34,785 nt of DNA from Methanosarcinaceae archaeon (lineage in GTDB: Archaea > Halobacteriota > Methanosarcinia > Methanosarcinales > Methanosarcinaceae), in assembly GCA_030611265.1 (NCBI GenBank), contig JAUWQD010000027.1, forward strand, positions 1-34,785, in the 5' to 3' direction. The notes under the pieces were generated by a model, which made no database searches, was not told the origin of the DNA, and saw nothing but the letters and a program-made list of their open reading frames with translations. Made by a program: the position numbers and the translations under genes. Below are positions 1-8,959 of the stretch, piece by piece; position 1 is the stretch's first letter, and each line of letters begins with the position of its first letter.

Positions 1-2
1 AC

Positions 3-1559
3 GAATCCAGAGAGATCGAGATAAAACGGGAAGAACTCAATGATCTCAAAACAAGCCTCGAAGTACAAAAGCAAGAGATTGAAAATCAGATGCTTGAGAT
101 CGAGGAGAGAAAGAAAACGGTCACAATAGAACTCGAACAAAAGCAGGATGAACTTGAGGGAGTGAAGAGCGAACTACAGGATGAGGAACTGAAGGTCAAA
201 GAGAAACAAGTCGAAATCGATGATTTGAAAATTGGAATCGAAAATGAGCTTGATGAACTAATATCTAAGAGCGATGAACTGGATGAGAAAAAGAACAACT
301 ATGATATTGAGTTGAAAGTGCAAGAGGAAAAGGAAAAACGGCTTAACGAGATCAGGTCAGTTTTCGATGACGAATCCAGGGAATTAGGAATTCGACAGGA
401 AGAATTCAATCAACTAAAAAGCAACCTCGAAGTACAAGAGCAAGAGATTGAAAATCAAATACTTGGGATCAATGAGAAGGAAAAAACAGTTGCAACCAAG
501 TTTGAAGAGATCGGGACTAAAAATAACGAAGTTGAGGATTTGAAGAGCAAACTGCAAGATGAAGAACGGATGCTCACAGAGAAACAGACCGAGATCGAGG
601 AATTGAACAGATATAAACAAGCGCAGATCGAAGATTTGAAAATTGAACTTGAAAATAATCTTAAAGAACTGAAGCCAAAGATCGATGAACTGGATGAAAG
701 AAAGAACAATTATGAAACTGAGTTGAAAATACAAGAAGAAAAGGAAAGACAATTCAATGAACTCAAGGAAAAACAGGGAGCGATCGCAACAGAGTTTGAA
801 GAATTTAAAGCGAAAAAAGATGAACTGGACGAACTAAAGAGCAAACTGCAAGATGAAGAACTGGTGCTCAAAGATCGACAAACACAGTTAGACGATTTGA
901 AAAATATAATAGATGGGGAACTTGATGAACTGATACCAAATGTCGAGCAACTGGATGAAATAAAACGAAATTATGAAAATGAGTTTAAGTTGCAGAAAGA
1001 AAAAGAAAAGCAGTTCAATGAACACAAGGAAAAATATGATGATGAAATCAGTGAATTCGAGATCAAGCGTGATGAACTTGACACGGTGAAAAATACCATA
1101 CAATCAAGAGCACAAGAGATAGAGCAAGAGCAACTTGAAATTGAGGAAATAAGAAAATCACTTGAAACCGAATTTGAAGAAGTTGTCGAGAAAAACAATC
1201 AAATTGAAACTCTTAAGTCTGAAATTGATACCGAGATCGAGCAAGTCAGCCGGAAACAGAACCATCTTGAAAATTTAAAAGAAGATCTTGATATACAGAT
1301 CGCAGAAGTCGAACAAAAGCGTAATGAAGTAGATGATCTCAGTAAGAGAACTAAGGAACAGATGGGTAAACTTACTAACATCCACACGCAACAGATTGCC
1401 ATCGATAAACTTGAAAACATGCTTGAGCAGAAGGAATATTACATCAAATCATTGAAGGAAGAAAAAGAAGCACTTGAGCAATCACTCGATGAGGCAAATA
1501 TCAAGATAAAGAAGGGCGGAATGTATGCCAATATTTTACGCGATAATATAAGATTGTGA
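3..1559 (+). CDS. Long coiled-coil protein, 5' end outside window
   Basis: The frame is open from base 3, so the N-terminus lies outside the window; the first internal ATG is at 90. The visible ~518 residues are almost entirely charged heptad-type sequence (Glu, Lys, Leu, Asp, Gln), predicting a continuous coiled coil without membrane segments. Repeats of about 123 residues are clear: the segment beginning ESRE near the left edge recurs 369 bases later, and the DNA itself is still similar. A partial third copy carries the recurring KLQDEE and ELDE..NNYE blocks. The C-terminus (ending RDNIRL) is less repetitive. It could be an SMC-like, cytoskeletal or surface-associated coiled coil. No domain allows a functional call, and similarity to myosin-like proteins would be compositional. 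Confidence 0.8.
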   Translation, partial: ESREIEIKREELNDLKTSLEVQKQEIENQMLEIEERKKTVTIELEQKQDELEGVKSELQDEELKVKEKQVEIDDLKIGIENELDELISKSDELDEKKNNYDIELKVQEEKEKRLNEIRSVFDDESRELGIRQEEFNQLKSNLEVQEQEIENQILGINEKEKTVATKFEEIGTKNNEVEDLKSKLQDEERMLTEKQTEIEELNRYKQAQIEDLKIELENNLKELKPKIDELDERKNNYETELKIQEEKERQFNELKEKQGAIATEFEEFKAKKDELDELKSKLQDEELVLKDRQTQLDDLKNIIDGELDELIPNVEQLDEIKRNYENEFKLQKEKEKQFNEHKEKYDDEISEFEIKRDELDTVKNTIQSRAQEIEQEQLEIEEIRKSLETEFEEVVEKNNQIETLKSEIDTEIEQVSRKQNHLENLKEDLDIQIAEVEQKRNEVDDLSKRTKEQMGKLTNIHTQQIAIDKLENMLEQKEYYIKSLKEEKEALEQSLDEANIKIKKGGMYANILRDNIRL

Positions 1560-1750
1560 AGACATGAAATTGGTCGTTAAAGCTCCCTGAATTAAACATT
1601 TAGAACTGAACTAAACTTTACGTTTTTTACGTCCACTGTTGCCATAAGATATCAATGGAAGCAGGATTTATTAGTGCCTCAGAACTCATAGGGCTCATCA
1701 TGGATCAGAACCGCTTCTCATCACAGGCACATCTATCCTATAATCTTTAA

Positions 1751-1803
1751 CCTGAACCTTGATATCCAAACCTAAACCTAATACTAATTCTTGATCCTAA
1801 TCC
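1751..1803. repeat. Degenerate TTAGG/GGATTA-like simple repeat after pyrF
   Basis: The bases just downstream of the pyrF stop are a degenerate run of short units. On the minus strand they read as variants of GGATTA, GGTTTA and GAATTA. The rest of the 1560-1803 gap, between the convergent coiled-coil gene and pyrF, shows no ORF or RNA that I recognise. Similar low-complexity runs occur at 15563-15650 and 16861-16906. Confidence 0.5.
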
Positions 1804-2451
1804 TTAATCCCGCATCTGTGCCACAATTTCGGCAGCCGCATCTTTAGGTGAATCCGCCTGGTAGATACTGCGTCCCACGATAACCCAATCCGCGCCCGCA
1901 TTTATTACATCAGCAGCACTCCCACCCTGTGCACCAACACCTGGCGAGATGATTGACAGTTCACTGCCGATTATGCCCCGAATCTCACTTACACGTTCCG
2001 GGCGCGTTGCAGGAGCCACTACACCGGACGCACCGCTGTCCAGTGCCATTTTTGCGATGCTTTCGGCGACCGGACGGAAGAACTCAACACCGCCCGGGTG
2101 GCTCATCTCTGTGACCACGTAGATGTCCTTTCCACTCGCCTGCGCAGCATCCACGCACGCATCAAGGCTGTCCTGCCCTGTGAAACCATGCACGATGACG
2201 GCATCCGCGCCGGCTTTGAATACCTGTTCACATATCAGGCGGTCGGTGTTCGGGATATCAGCGACTTTGAAATCTGCGATTATCGGCGCGTATTTCGCGA
2301 GATCTTTGACAATGCCAAGTCCTGTCGCAAGGACAAGCGGGTAGCCAACTTTTATTGCATCCACGTATTCGTGGACGTCCTGTGCGATCCTGAGTGCGCT
2401 TTCTTTGTCTGTAACATCAAGTGCGAGTATGAGTTTGGTGTTATTTTTCAT
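1804..2451 (-). CDS. pyrF: Orotidine 5'-phosphate decarboxylase
   Basis: This enzyme decarboxylates OMP to UMP, the last step of de novo pyrimidine synthesis. The 215-residue length is typical of archaeal OMPDC. The catalytic set is visible: D12 in LALDVT, K34 in IKVGYP, and the D60-x-K62-x-x-D65 tetrad in [10 protein letters not shown]. The phosphate-gripping end is seen as SPGVGAQGG and the VGRSIY segment near the C-terminus. The ATG at 2451 is preceded by a GGAG ribosome binding site. The gene stands alone between the coiled-coil gene (convergent) and the end of the restriction cassette (same strand, about 100 bases upstream). Confidence 0.96.
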   Translation of the reverse strand: MKNNTKLILALDVTDKESALRIAQDVHEYVDAIKVGYPLVLATGLGIVKDLAKYAPIIADFKVADIPNTDRLICEQVFKAGADAVIVHGFTGQDSLDACVDAAQASGKDIYVVTEMSHPGGVEFFRPVAESIAKMALDSGASGVVAPATRPERVSEIRGIIGSELSIISPGVGAQGGSAADVINAGADWVIVGRSIYQADSPKDAAAEIVAQMRD

Positions 2452-2549
2452 TTGATTCTCCTGTTATGAGTAAGATGTTTTTATCCATAAATTCTTATCC
2501 CATCTTTTTCTACAAGGTCATTGAACAATGACTTAATCTAATCTTAGTA

Positions 2550-3266
2550 TTAGTAACTCCAATTTTCATGACTCAACATTGAACGATTCAGCTCTTCTTT
2601 ATAAGAATGCCATTGGGGAATGAATTTATCCATGCAGGCTACGAAACGGTCGTTGTGTTTGCGCTCTATTAGGTGTATCATTTCATGTACGATAATGTAT
2701 TCAAGACAATGTTCCGACTTTTTTACTAATTCAAGATTTAACCAAATACGACGTTTTTCGATAGTGCAGGTGCCCCATTTTGTTTTCATTTTCCTGATAC
2801 CCCAATCATTTACTTCTACCCCGATTTTATTTTGCCATTTGTTGATCAATGCCGGCACTTGATCTTTAAGTTGCTTACGATACCACTCTGTAAGCACTTT
2901 TTCTCGCTGCTTGCCAGTACTGCCAACTCTTACGTAAAGATCAATATAGGTCTTATTACGGATTTCCACTTTAGGAGCAGCGTTGTGATAAATGACATTC
3001 AATAGATAACGATTACCATTGTAATAATGGCTTTCACCTGATACAAATCTGCGTTGTGATTGACGCTCTTGAGCTTCAAATTTTAATTTCTGTTTTTTAA
3101 TCCATGCCATTTTTGAGATGGCAAAAAGACGAACTGCCTCATCATCTATTTTCAGAGGTGATGCAATTCGAACCCTACCTTTAGGAGGGTATACTCCGAG
3201 ATGAAGATTCTTAATATCCTTTCTTACTACATCTATTGAGATGTTGCCTACGGTAATTTTCTGCAT
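2550..3266 (-). CDS. YgjP-like zinc metallopeptidase of the type I R-M cassette
   Basis: The protein has the HExxH zinc motif (HEMIH near residue 195) followed by ERKHNDRF, whose His is the expected third ligand. An upstream WGTC segment is also characteristic of the YgjP/DUF45 (WLM/SprT-like) family. It is about 238 residues long, full length for the family. The ATG at 3266 begins one base after the hsdR stop. An in-frame GTG at 3278 would overlap hsdR by 11 bases. I prefer the ATG because family members usually begin shortly before the conserved VRKDIKNLHLGV-type segment. Genes of this family are often last in type I restriction operons. The substrate is not known. Confidence 0.88.
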   Translation of the reverse strand: MQKITVGNISIDVVRKDIKNLHLGVYPPKGRVRIASPLKIDDEAVRLFAISKMAWIKKQKLKFEAQERQSQRRFVSGESHYYNGNRYLLNVIYHNAAPKVEIRNKTYIDLYVRVGSTGKQREKVLTEWYRKQLKDQVPALINKWQNKIGVEVNDWGIRKMKTKWGTCTIEKRRIWLNLELVKKSEHCLEYIIVHEMIHLIERKHNDRFVACMDKFIPQWHSYKEELNRSMLSHENWSY

Positions 3267-3267
3267 A

Positions 3268-6200
3268 CTAATATTCACTCTGATTTTTCACTAATTCAAA
3301 AATGCGATCTACTTCTTCATCATCTTGAATGTGATTTCTTATCGCATACTTCACTTCACGTTCTTTTATTTTATTGCCTCGCCATCCATCTTTTTTAGTG
3401 TGACAAATTTCATAATCTAAATCTATCGTAAGTTTTTCATCATGGCTTAAATTGTCAAATAAGGCTCTTTTGGCATTTGAATTTAGGCTTTTTGGATAGG
3501 AAGAAGATATAGCTGGGTTTTTCAATTTTTTGCATAACTCCACAATTTTAGCTAAATATTCTTCATAACCTTTGGCTTCTGCTTTTCGTTCTTTAATTAA
3601 TTCATCCAGAAGAGTGGACATATTCTCGTAATATTTCGGATTAGTAGGGGTTTCATCGATTATCAACCTACGCATATTGTTTTCAATCGTTTCTGCTACA
3701 GCTTCTTTGTTTCGGGCTATGCCTTCCGGCAATGCATTTACAACATCTTCCCCTCGTTCTACAATCAACTCGATCAATGTCATGTCATCAAAAGCGGAAA
3801 TCTTTTCGCTTTCTTCGGCACTGATATAGGTGTCTATCAAATGACGCATTGCAGGCTCGTATGCTTTTAGGTCAATATAATCACCGCTTGCCAGTTTTAC
3901 CTCAGCCCGAACATTTTCATAATGCTTTACATCTTTTATTATCTGTTCAATTTCTTCTGGCGTATAACCTGCACCCCTCATTTCATTTGCGATGTCGGCA
4001 TAAGCCCTTATCAGTGCTACTGTATGCTTATATAATGCAATACGCTTTTGTTCAGTTTCTTTTAAATCATCCTTGTTTTCAGGATTGCCACAAAAATAGC
4101 GTGTATAAGCCAACGTATCTTTTGGTGGTGCTACCGGCTCGCACAGTGCTTTGATCTTTTCCAGTGCATTGTCTAATCGTTCTTTGCCTTTTGCCAATCT
4201 GTCACTTAACAAGCCTTCTACATCTTCTTTTTCATATGCATCGAATGCTTCAGAAGTATAATCATCAATTGATTTTTCAAGGCTTTTGAAAAGGTCTTTG
4301 TAATCGATGACATAGCCATATTCCTTATCATCGCCATCTAAACGGTTTATCCGACAAATTGCCTGAAACAGTCCGTGATCTTGCATACTTTTGTCGATAT
4401 AGAGGTAGGTAGCAGAAGGAGCGTCAAAACCAGTAAGAAGTTTATCCACTACAATAAGCAATTTCATCTGGGCAGGTTCTTCAACGAATTTCTTTTTTAC
4501 TTCATCTTCAAATGTTTCCGGATCTTTATCATCCAGCATTTTGATGTAAACTTCGTATTTTTTCAATTTATCGGTAGGTGAGTCTTCACCTGTGCTTTCG
4601 CCTTTTATATCGTATACTGTGGGTGTGTATGAGGTGACGATTGCACATTTTTTTAAGCCGGAATTTAGAAACAGTTCATAATATTTACATGCCTCATAGA
4701 TACTGCCTGACACCAACATTGCATTGCCCTCTCCGCTTTGCAATCGGTCTTTTGTTGCCATATCCAGTTGAATATCGGCTACTATTTTTTCCAATCTGGA
4801 TTGTGAACTGAGGACACGCTTCATTGTCCCCCATTTCTTTTTTAGTCCGATTATGGCATAATCAGTCAATCCCCGTGTTTTTGCATCAAACCACTGGTCG
4901 ATCTTTGTCTGGGAAGTGATATTCTGGTCAATATTTCGTGCTTCGTATCGCAAGTCAAGTATAACTTTGTCCTTTACCGCTTCATCGAACTTGTAGGTGT
5001 GGATGTATTTGCCAAATATTTCAATGCTTTTCTTTTTATCTTTTTTGAGCAGGGGCGTGCCTGTGAAACCTACAAATATGGCATTAGGCAAAATAAGGTT
5101 CATGGCTTCGTGGAGCTTTCCCGACTGGGTACGGTGGCACTCATCCACGAATACGTATATGTCGCCTTTTGCTTTGAATCTTTTTGGCAGGCTTCTTTTT
5201 ATGTCTTCAATATATCCATCGTAATCGCTTTCTTCTTTATTGCCAAACTTGTGGATTAACGAGCATAGCAACCAAGGTGTTGTTGAATTTACTTTTTCGA
5301 TAAGATCTTTCCCGCTTCTGGTGCGGATGATCTCTTCTGTGACACCTGAAAAGGTTTTTTCTATTTGCTTATCCAGCTCATCACGATCAGTTATGATGAG
5401 CACTCGGGAATCGTTGATATTCTCGCGTATCCATTTGGCAAGCCAGACCATGATCAGACTTTTACCACTACCCTGAGCATGCCAGATAATGCCGCCTTCG
5501 CGCTTTTGCAGGCTTTTCTGTGATGCTTTCACTGCACAATACTGATTGTGCCGGCAAATCTTTTTGGTGCCCCGGTCGTACACGATAAAATCATGCAGCA
5601 GTTCCAAAAACCGCTCCTTTTGACATAGCTGGATAATATGCCTATCAAGCAGGTTTTCGATATCGCTGTCTTCTTTCCACTTGAGGTAGTATTTTTCCTT
5701 TGTATCGATAACGCCATAACGGACACCTTCGGTATCGTTACCTGCCATTACCAGTTGAATGGTGGCAAAAAAGGAACGTATGAACGTTTGTTTTTGGTTG
5801 TCGAGGTTCTGGCGGATCCCTTCGGAAACTGATACAGTGCTGCGTTTAAGTTCCAATACACCAAGAGCGATGCCGTTGACATATAGCACCACATCAGGAC
5901 GTTTGTTATTTTCACCTTCTACTGTGACCTCTTCGGCTATGGCGAAATCATTTTCAAGAGGATTTTCCCAGTCTATCAACCATATCGTCTGGGTATTTTC
6001 CCCCACATATTCCTTTATGTGTACGCCATAACGCAACAGGGAATACACTTCTTTGTTGATGTGGTACAGGTCTTTACTCTGATTGGTAGCTGCCTTGGTA
6101 AGCTCGTAAATGGCTTTGCCAATAAGAGTTTGGCTATAACCTTTTTTACTCAGGTATTTGCGCAAAATAGCCTCTTCTATATTGCTATTGTTCTCACGCT

Positions 6201-6297
6201 CTTCCCAGTTACCGAGATAATCATAATCCAGTTGTTTTTGGAATAGTTCTACCACACGGTTCTGTGTACGGCGTTCTCTTTGTCCTACTGTTGTCAT
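3268..6297 (-). CDS. hsdR: Type I restriction endonuclease subunit R
   Basis: This is the motor and nuclease subunit that translocates and cuts unmethylated DNA. The 1009 residues are full length. The N-terminal PD-(D/E)xK nuclease shows D135 in RPDVVLY and E149-L-K151 in VLELKRS. The superfamily 2 helicase follows, with Walker A AQGSGKS (274-280), DECH (385-388), FTGTP (411-415), and a motif VI region LFQAICRINR. The C-terminus is the expected helical region for contact with the methylase. The ATG at 6297 is preceded by GAGGGA and lies 3 bases after the stop of the winged-helix gene, so it is probably co-transcribed. No frameshift or missing motif is seen, so it is probably active. Confidence 0.97.
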   Translation of the reverse strand: MTTVGQRERRTQNRVVELFQKQLDYDYLGNWEERENNSNIEEAILRKYLSKKGYSQTLIGKAIYELTKAATNQSKDLYHINKEVYSLLRYGVHIKEYVGENTQTIWLIDWENPLENDFAIAEEVTVEGENNKRPDVVLYVNGIALGVLELKRSTVSVSEGIRQNLDNQKQTFIRSFFATIQLVMAGNDTEGVRYGVIDTKEKYYLKWKEDSDIENLLDRHIIQLCQKERFLELLHDFIVYDRGTKKICRHNQYCAVKASQKSLQKREGGIIWHAQGSGKSLIMVWLAKWIRENINDSRVLIITDRDELDKQIEKTFSGVTEEIIRTRSGKDLIEKVNSTTPWLLCSLIHKFGNKEESDYDGYIEDIKRSLPKRFKAKGDIYVFVDECHRTQSGKLHEAMNLILPNAIFVGFTGTPLLKKDKKKSIEIFGKYIHTYKFDEAVKDKVILDLRYEARNIDQNITSQTKIDQWFDAKTRGLTDYAIIGLKKKWGTMKRVLSSQSRLEKIVADIQLDMATKDRLQSGEGNAMLVSGSIYEACKYYELFLNSGLKKCAIVTSYTPTVYDIKGESTGEDSPTDKLKKYEVYIKMLDDKDPETFEDEVKKKFVEEPAQMKLLIVVDKLLTGFDAPSATYLYIDKSMQDHGLFQAICRINRLDGDDKEYGYVIDYKDLFKSLEKSIDDYTSEAFDAYEKEDVEGLLSDRLAKGKERLDNALEKIKALCEPVAPPKDTLAYTRYFCGNPENKDDLKETEQKRIALYKHTVALIRAYADIANEMRGAGYTPEEIEQIIKDVKHYENVRAEVKLASGDYIDLKAYEPAMRHLIDTYISAEESEKISAFDDMTLIELIVERGEDVVNALPEGIARNKEAVAETIENNMRRLIIDETPTNPKYYENMSTLLDELIKERKAEAKGYEEYLAKIVELCKKLKNPAISSSYPKSLNSNAKRALFDNLSHDEKLTIDLDYEICHTKKDGWRGNKIKEREVKYAIRNHIQDDEEVDRIFELVKNQSEY

Positions 6298-6300
6298 AAA

Positions 6301-6624
6301 TTATCCCTCTATAATTTTCCAGTGCCCACCCTTAGTCGAACCAATCCTTTCAAGTTTACCTTCGTCTTGTAACTTTTTGATGTTTCGTTCGATTGTACGT
6401 GTAGTTACGCCAATTATTTCTGCAAGTTCTGGAATAGTAATATTGCTATTTGCTTTAATTATCGTTAACAGTTTCACCGACATTTCTACCGACATTTCTA
6501 CCGACATTTCATCTGGAACATCATAGATATTTAAGTTAAACTTAAGGATAAAATCAAAAAAATCATACATATATTTAGGCATTGCCAAACCAGTAATTCC
6601 AGTGGTGTCCATAAGTACACTCAT
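6301..6624 (-). CDS. Small winged-helix protein between hsdS and hsdR
   Basis: The product has 107 residues. The C-terminal ~60 form a helix-turn-helix/winged-helix domain (ITIPELAEIIGVTTRTIERN, then KKLQDEGKLERIGS). This resembles the HTH that ends AlbA/RecG-like (Schlafen-type) ATPase proteins. The N-terminal ~35 residues are unrecognised. The ATG at 6624 is chosen because a strong GGAGG lies 7 bases upstream; an in-frame GTG at 6648 would place that site inside the gene. The start overlaps the stop of the preceding 31-codon ORF as ATGA. Three in-frame copies of a 12-base repeat (EMSV) lie in the linker. It could regulate the cassette, or be a relic of a larger regulatory protein. Confidence 0.7.
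   Translation of the reverse strand: MSVLMDTTGITGLAMPKYMYDFFDFILKFNLNIYDVPDEMSVEMSVEMSVKLLTIIKANSNITIPELAEIIGVTTRTIERNIKKLQDEGKLERIGSTKGGHWKIIEG
6476..6511 (-). repeat. Three tandem 12-bp repeats inside the winged-helix gene
   Basis: Plus-strand unit ACCGACATTTCT is present three times, the last with one base changed. It encodes EMSV-EMSV-EMSV in the linker before the HTH domain. The unit is a multiple of three, so copy-number change would keep the frame. Confidence 0.9.
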
Positions 6625-6716
6625 GTTTTGTCCTCCTCTACCAACCACGTATTTCCAGTGAGGAGTTCTTGCATCATTCCCTGCTTTATCATGTAACCTT
6701 TTGCCAATTTGTTCAT
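6621..6716 (-). pseudogene. Relic of an hsdS C-terminal tail (31 codons)
   Basis: The 31-codon ORF starts MNKLAKGYMIKQGMMQELL. Its core IKQGMMQELLTGNTWLV matches the C-terminal tail of the intact HsdS next door (IKQGMMQELLTGKTRLL). The codons differ at many silent positions, so it is not a fresh duplication. Its ATG overlaps the DUF1016 stop (ATGA) and its TGA overlaps the next gene's ATG (ATGA), so ribosomes could pass through by coupling. It most likely marks the 3' end of an older hsdS gene into or beside which the DUF1016 gene was placed. It could also be a retained coupling peptide. Confidence 0.75.
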
Positions 6717-7738
6717 TGAATTAATTTTTGTTGAGCGATTTCAACTGCTTTGTGCAATTTTTCTTGCAATAGTATTTTCGGTGGTAGTACAGTAAGGTAT
6801 TCTGCCACTCGTATGTTGCTTTTGTGTAATTGCATAAGTTCAATATGTTCTTCATTTTTGCCCGCACACAGGATTAAGCCAATGGGTGTATTTTCACCTT
6901 CTACTTGCTCATATTTTTCTAAATAATGCAAATACAACTCCATTTGCCCTTTAAAGCCTGCTTCAAAATCGCCAATTTTTAAATCGATCGCTACCAAACA
7001 CTTTAATCGGCGGTGATAAAATAGCAGGTCAATGTAATAATCCAGGTTATCTATCGTAATGCGTTTTTGACGAGCTAAAAAGGCAAAGTCGCTGCCCAAT
7101 TCCGTGATAAAGCGCTGTAACTCTACAATAATGGAAGTTTCCAAATCTTTTTCAGAGTAACTATCTTTTAAGCCCAAAAAATCAAGAAAATAGGGATCTC
7201 TGAATACCAGGTCAGGATTGAGTTTTTGCTCATTTTTCAACAATTCCAAATCATTTTGGATGGTTTTTTCAGGATTTTTACTGAGGGCAGTTCGCTCGTA
7301 AAGCATGGATTGGATGCGTTCCCTGAATGCACGAAAACTCCATTTTTCCAATTTACACATTTCAATGTAAAATTCACGTTTCAATGAGTCGTCCATAAAC
7401 ATAACCAGACGCAAATGTGACCAGCTCAATTCTCTACACAGTGTGTATACAATTTGCTCATCTGGAAATGCTTGCGCAAATTGCATGCACTGCCTGAGAT
7501 GTTTTTCACCCCAGCCATTGCCATACTCTTGTGTTAAATGTCGTGACAGTGTAGGGATAATCTGTTTTCCGTATTCTGCCCTTTGATTTTGCAGTACATC
7601 ATCATTAATCCTTTTGCCAATTTGCCAATAAAGCACACTCATTGTTGTATTTACAGATACAGCAATTTGTTGTTTACCCTGCTCAATAAGTTGCTTTACT
7701 GCTAAAAGCAACTGGGTATCTTCTGTTACTTTATTCAT
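6713..7738 (-). CDS. DUF1016 (YhcG-like) PD-(D/E)xK nuclease
   Basis: The 341 residues show the full DUF1016 layout. An N-terminal helical DNA-binding half (YWQIGKRI, GWGEKHLRQCMQFAQAFP, LSWSHLR) leads to a C-terminal nuclease domain. There, D237 in YIDLLFYHRRLKC and D252-L-K254 form a PD-(D/E)xK-type active site, followed by QMELYLHYLEKYE. The ATG overlaps the hsdS stop by four bases (ATGA), showing coupled translation. Genes of this family are common extras in type I restriction loci. Proposed roles include recombination or accessory restriction; the role here is inferred from position only. Confidence 0.93.
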   Translation of the reverse strand: MNKVTEDTQLLLAVKQLIEQGKQQIAVSVNTTMSVLYWQIGKRINDDVLQNQRAEYGKQIIPTLSRHLTQEYGNGWGEKHLRQCMQFAQAFPDEQIVYTLCRELSWSHLRLVMFMDDSLKREFYIEMCKLEKWSFRAFRERIQSMLYERTALSKNPEKTIQNDLELLKNEQKLNPDLVFRDPYFLDFLGLKDSYSEKDLETSIIVELQRFITELGSDFAFLARQKRITIDNLDYYIDLLFYHRRLKCLVAIDLKIGDFEAGFKGQMELYLHYLEKYEQVEGENTPIGLILCAGKNEEHIELMQLHKSNIRVAEYLTVLPPKILLQEKLHKAVEIAQQKLIQ

Positions 7739-8943
7739 AACAACCTCGTCTTGCCTGTAAGTAATTCCTGCATCATGCCCTGCTTGATGGTTTTATATTT
7801 AGCTTGTTTTTGCTCCAATGCTTCTATCTCGGTGTCCATGTCGCTGAGTATTTTGGCGATGGCTTGTTGTTCTTTTTTCTTTGAAGGAATGGATATTTCA
7901 AAAGAATGAACATCATTTCTATTTAGTGTCGGCACACCTGAACCAGTGCCAAATCTTTCAAGTTTTGTTTTGAGGTATAGATAAAAAATAAACTTTGGGT
8001 CATTGCCTTTAAAATCAGTCACCCATAATGAAGTATTATGTGGCCAATAATCCTCCTCAACAAATGTAACTTTTCCAATCGTTCCAGACCTACCTGTCAC
8101 TACACCGGGTGCTTTTAGCTTATATGCACAATGATAATTAACGATTCCATTTGAATAAACAACAGGATATTCACCTTTTTTAAGTTCATTATTTGGTAAA
8201 TCAAAACCTCTTTGAAGTGGAGCAATATTTTCAATTTTCTTCATAATCCACTCCCCACCAAACCCCGGCAGGCGTTTCTCACCTGTAAGTAGTTGCTGCA
8301 TGGCACCTTGCTTTATATTGCGCTTTTTGGTGATGAGTTGCCCCAATGCGGTGATGAGTGCATCCACATCGGTTAGGGCGGAGGCGATGGCTTGTTGTTC
8401 AGGGAGGGGAGGAATCGGAAGCTGGAGCTTACCAATATTTGTTTTACTAATGCCACTTACTTTGGTTCCCACCGAATAGAAATAGAATTGGCTTTTGATA
8501 TCTCGGCTTTGAAAACAATATCTTTTATACCCATTGTCCAAAACCCCCTCTTTGCTTTTCGCAACGATTGTGTGTAATCCTGAAATGTAAGTAATATCTT
8601 CATTATTGACTACTACAATGTGCTTACTTGTTCCCTCATCATCTTCGGATGCATCAACAAAGACAACATCACCATTATGCAATCGTGATTTTGGTGAAAT
8701 GCGCTTCAATGGAATATTGAGCTTAGGAATATCGGGATACTCCGCTCGAACATCAATAAACGATTTGGTTGATTTATGGATGTCACCGTAGTGCAAATAG
8801 CAATGGCCATCGGAGGACAACTGATCTCTTGAGGCAGAATAACCACCACCAAACGTGAAGATGTCTCCAAGAGTCTCAACCGCCCAATCCTCTGGAATTA
8901 CCCCCACCTCCGTTTGCTTATATCCTGCCTTCACTTCACTCAT
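7735..8943 (-). CDS. hsdS: Type I restriction-modification specificity subunit S
   Basis: HsdS reads the bipartite target for both methylation and restriction. The 402 residues contain two target recognition domains. Each is followed by a conserved coiled-coil spacer: PLPEQQAIASALTDVDALI ... KQGAMQQLLTGEKRL in the middle, and KEQQAIAKILSDMDTEIEAL ... KQGMMQELLTGKTRL at the end. The opening VGVIPEDWAVETLGDI is typical of TRD1. The ATG at 8943 has a GGGAGG site 6 bases upstream, and the gene lies 16 bases after the Bro-N gene. Both halves are intact, so a functional enzyme is expected. The recognition sequence cannot be read from the protein. Confidence 0.96.
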   Translation of the reverse strand: MSEVKAGYKQTEVGVIPEDWAVETLGDIFTFGGGYSASRDQLSSDGHCYLHYGDIHKSTKSFIDVRAEYPDIPKLNIPLKRISPKSRLHNGDVVFVDASEDDEGTSKHIVVVNNEDITYISGLHTIVAKSKEGVLDNGYKRYCFQSRDIKSQFYFYSVGTKVSGISKTNIGKLQLPIPPLPEQQAIASALTDVDALITALGQLITKKRNIKQGAMQQLLTGEKRLPGFGGEWIMKKIENIAPLQRGFDLPNNELKKGEYPVVYSNGIVNYHCAYKLKAPGVVTGRSGTIGKVTFVEEDYWPHNTSLWVTDFKGNDPKFIFYLYLKTKLERFGTGSGVPTLNRNDVHSFEISIPSKKKEQQAIAKILSDMDTEIEALEQKQAKYKTIKQGMMQELLTGKTRLL

Positions 8944-8959
8944 TACAACCTCCCATCAT

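Noticed and set aside
455-752. Minus-strand ORFs opposite the coiled-coil gene
   Set aside because: Ser/Phe/Leu-rich translations that arise from the complement of Glu/Lys-rich codons; no start signals.
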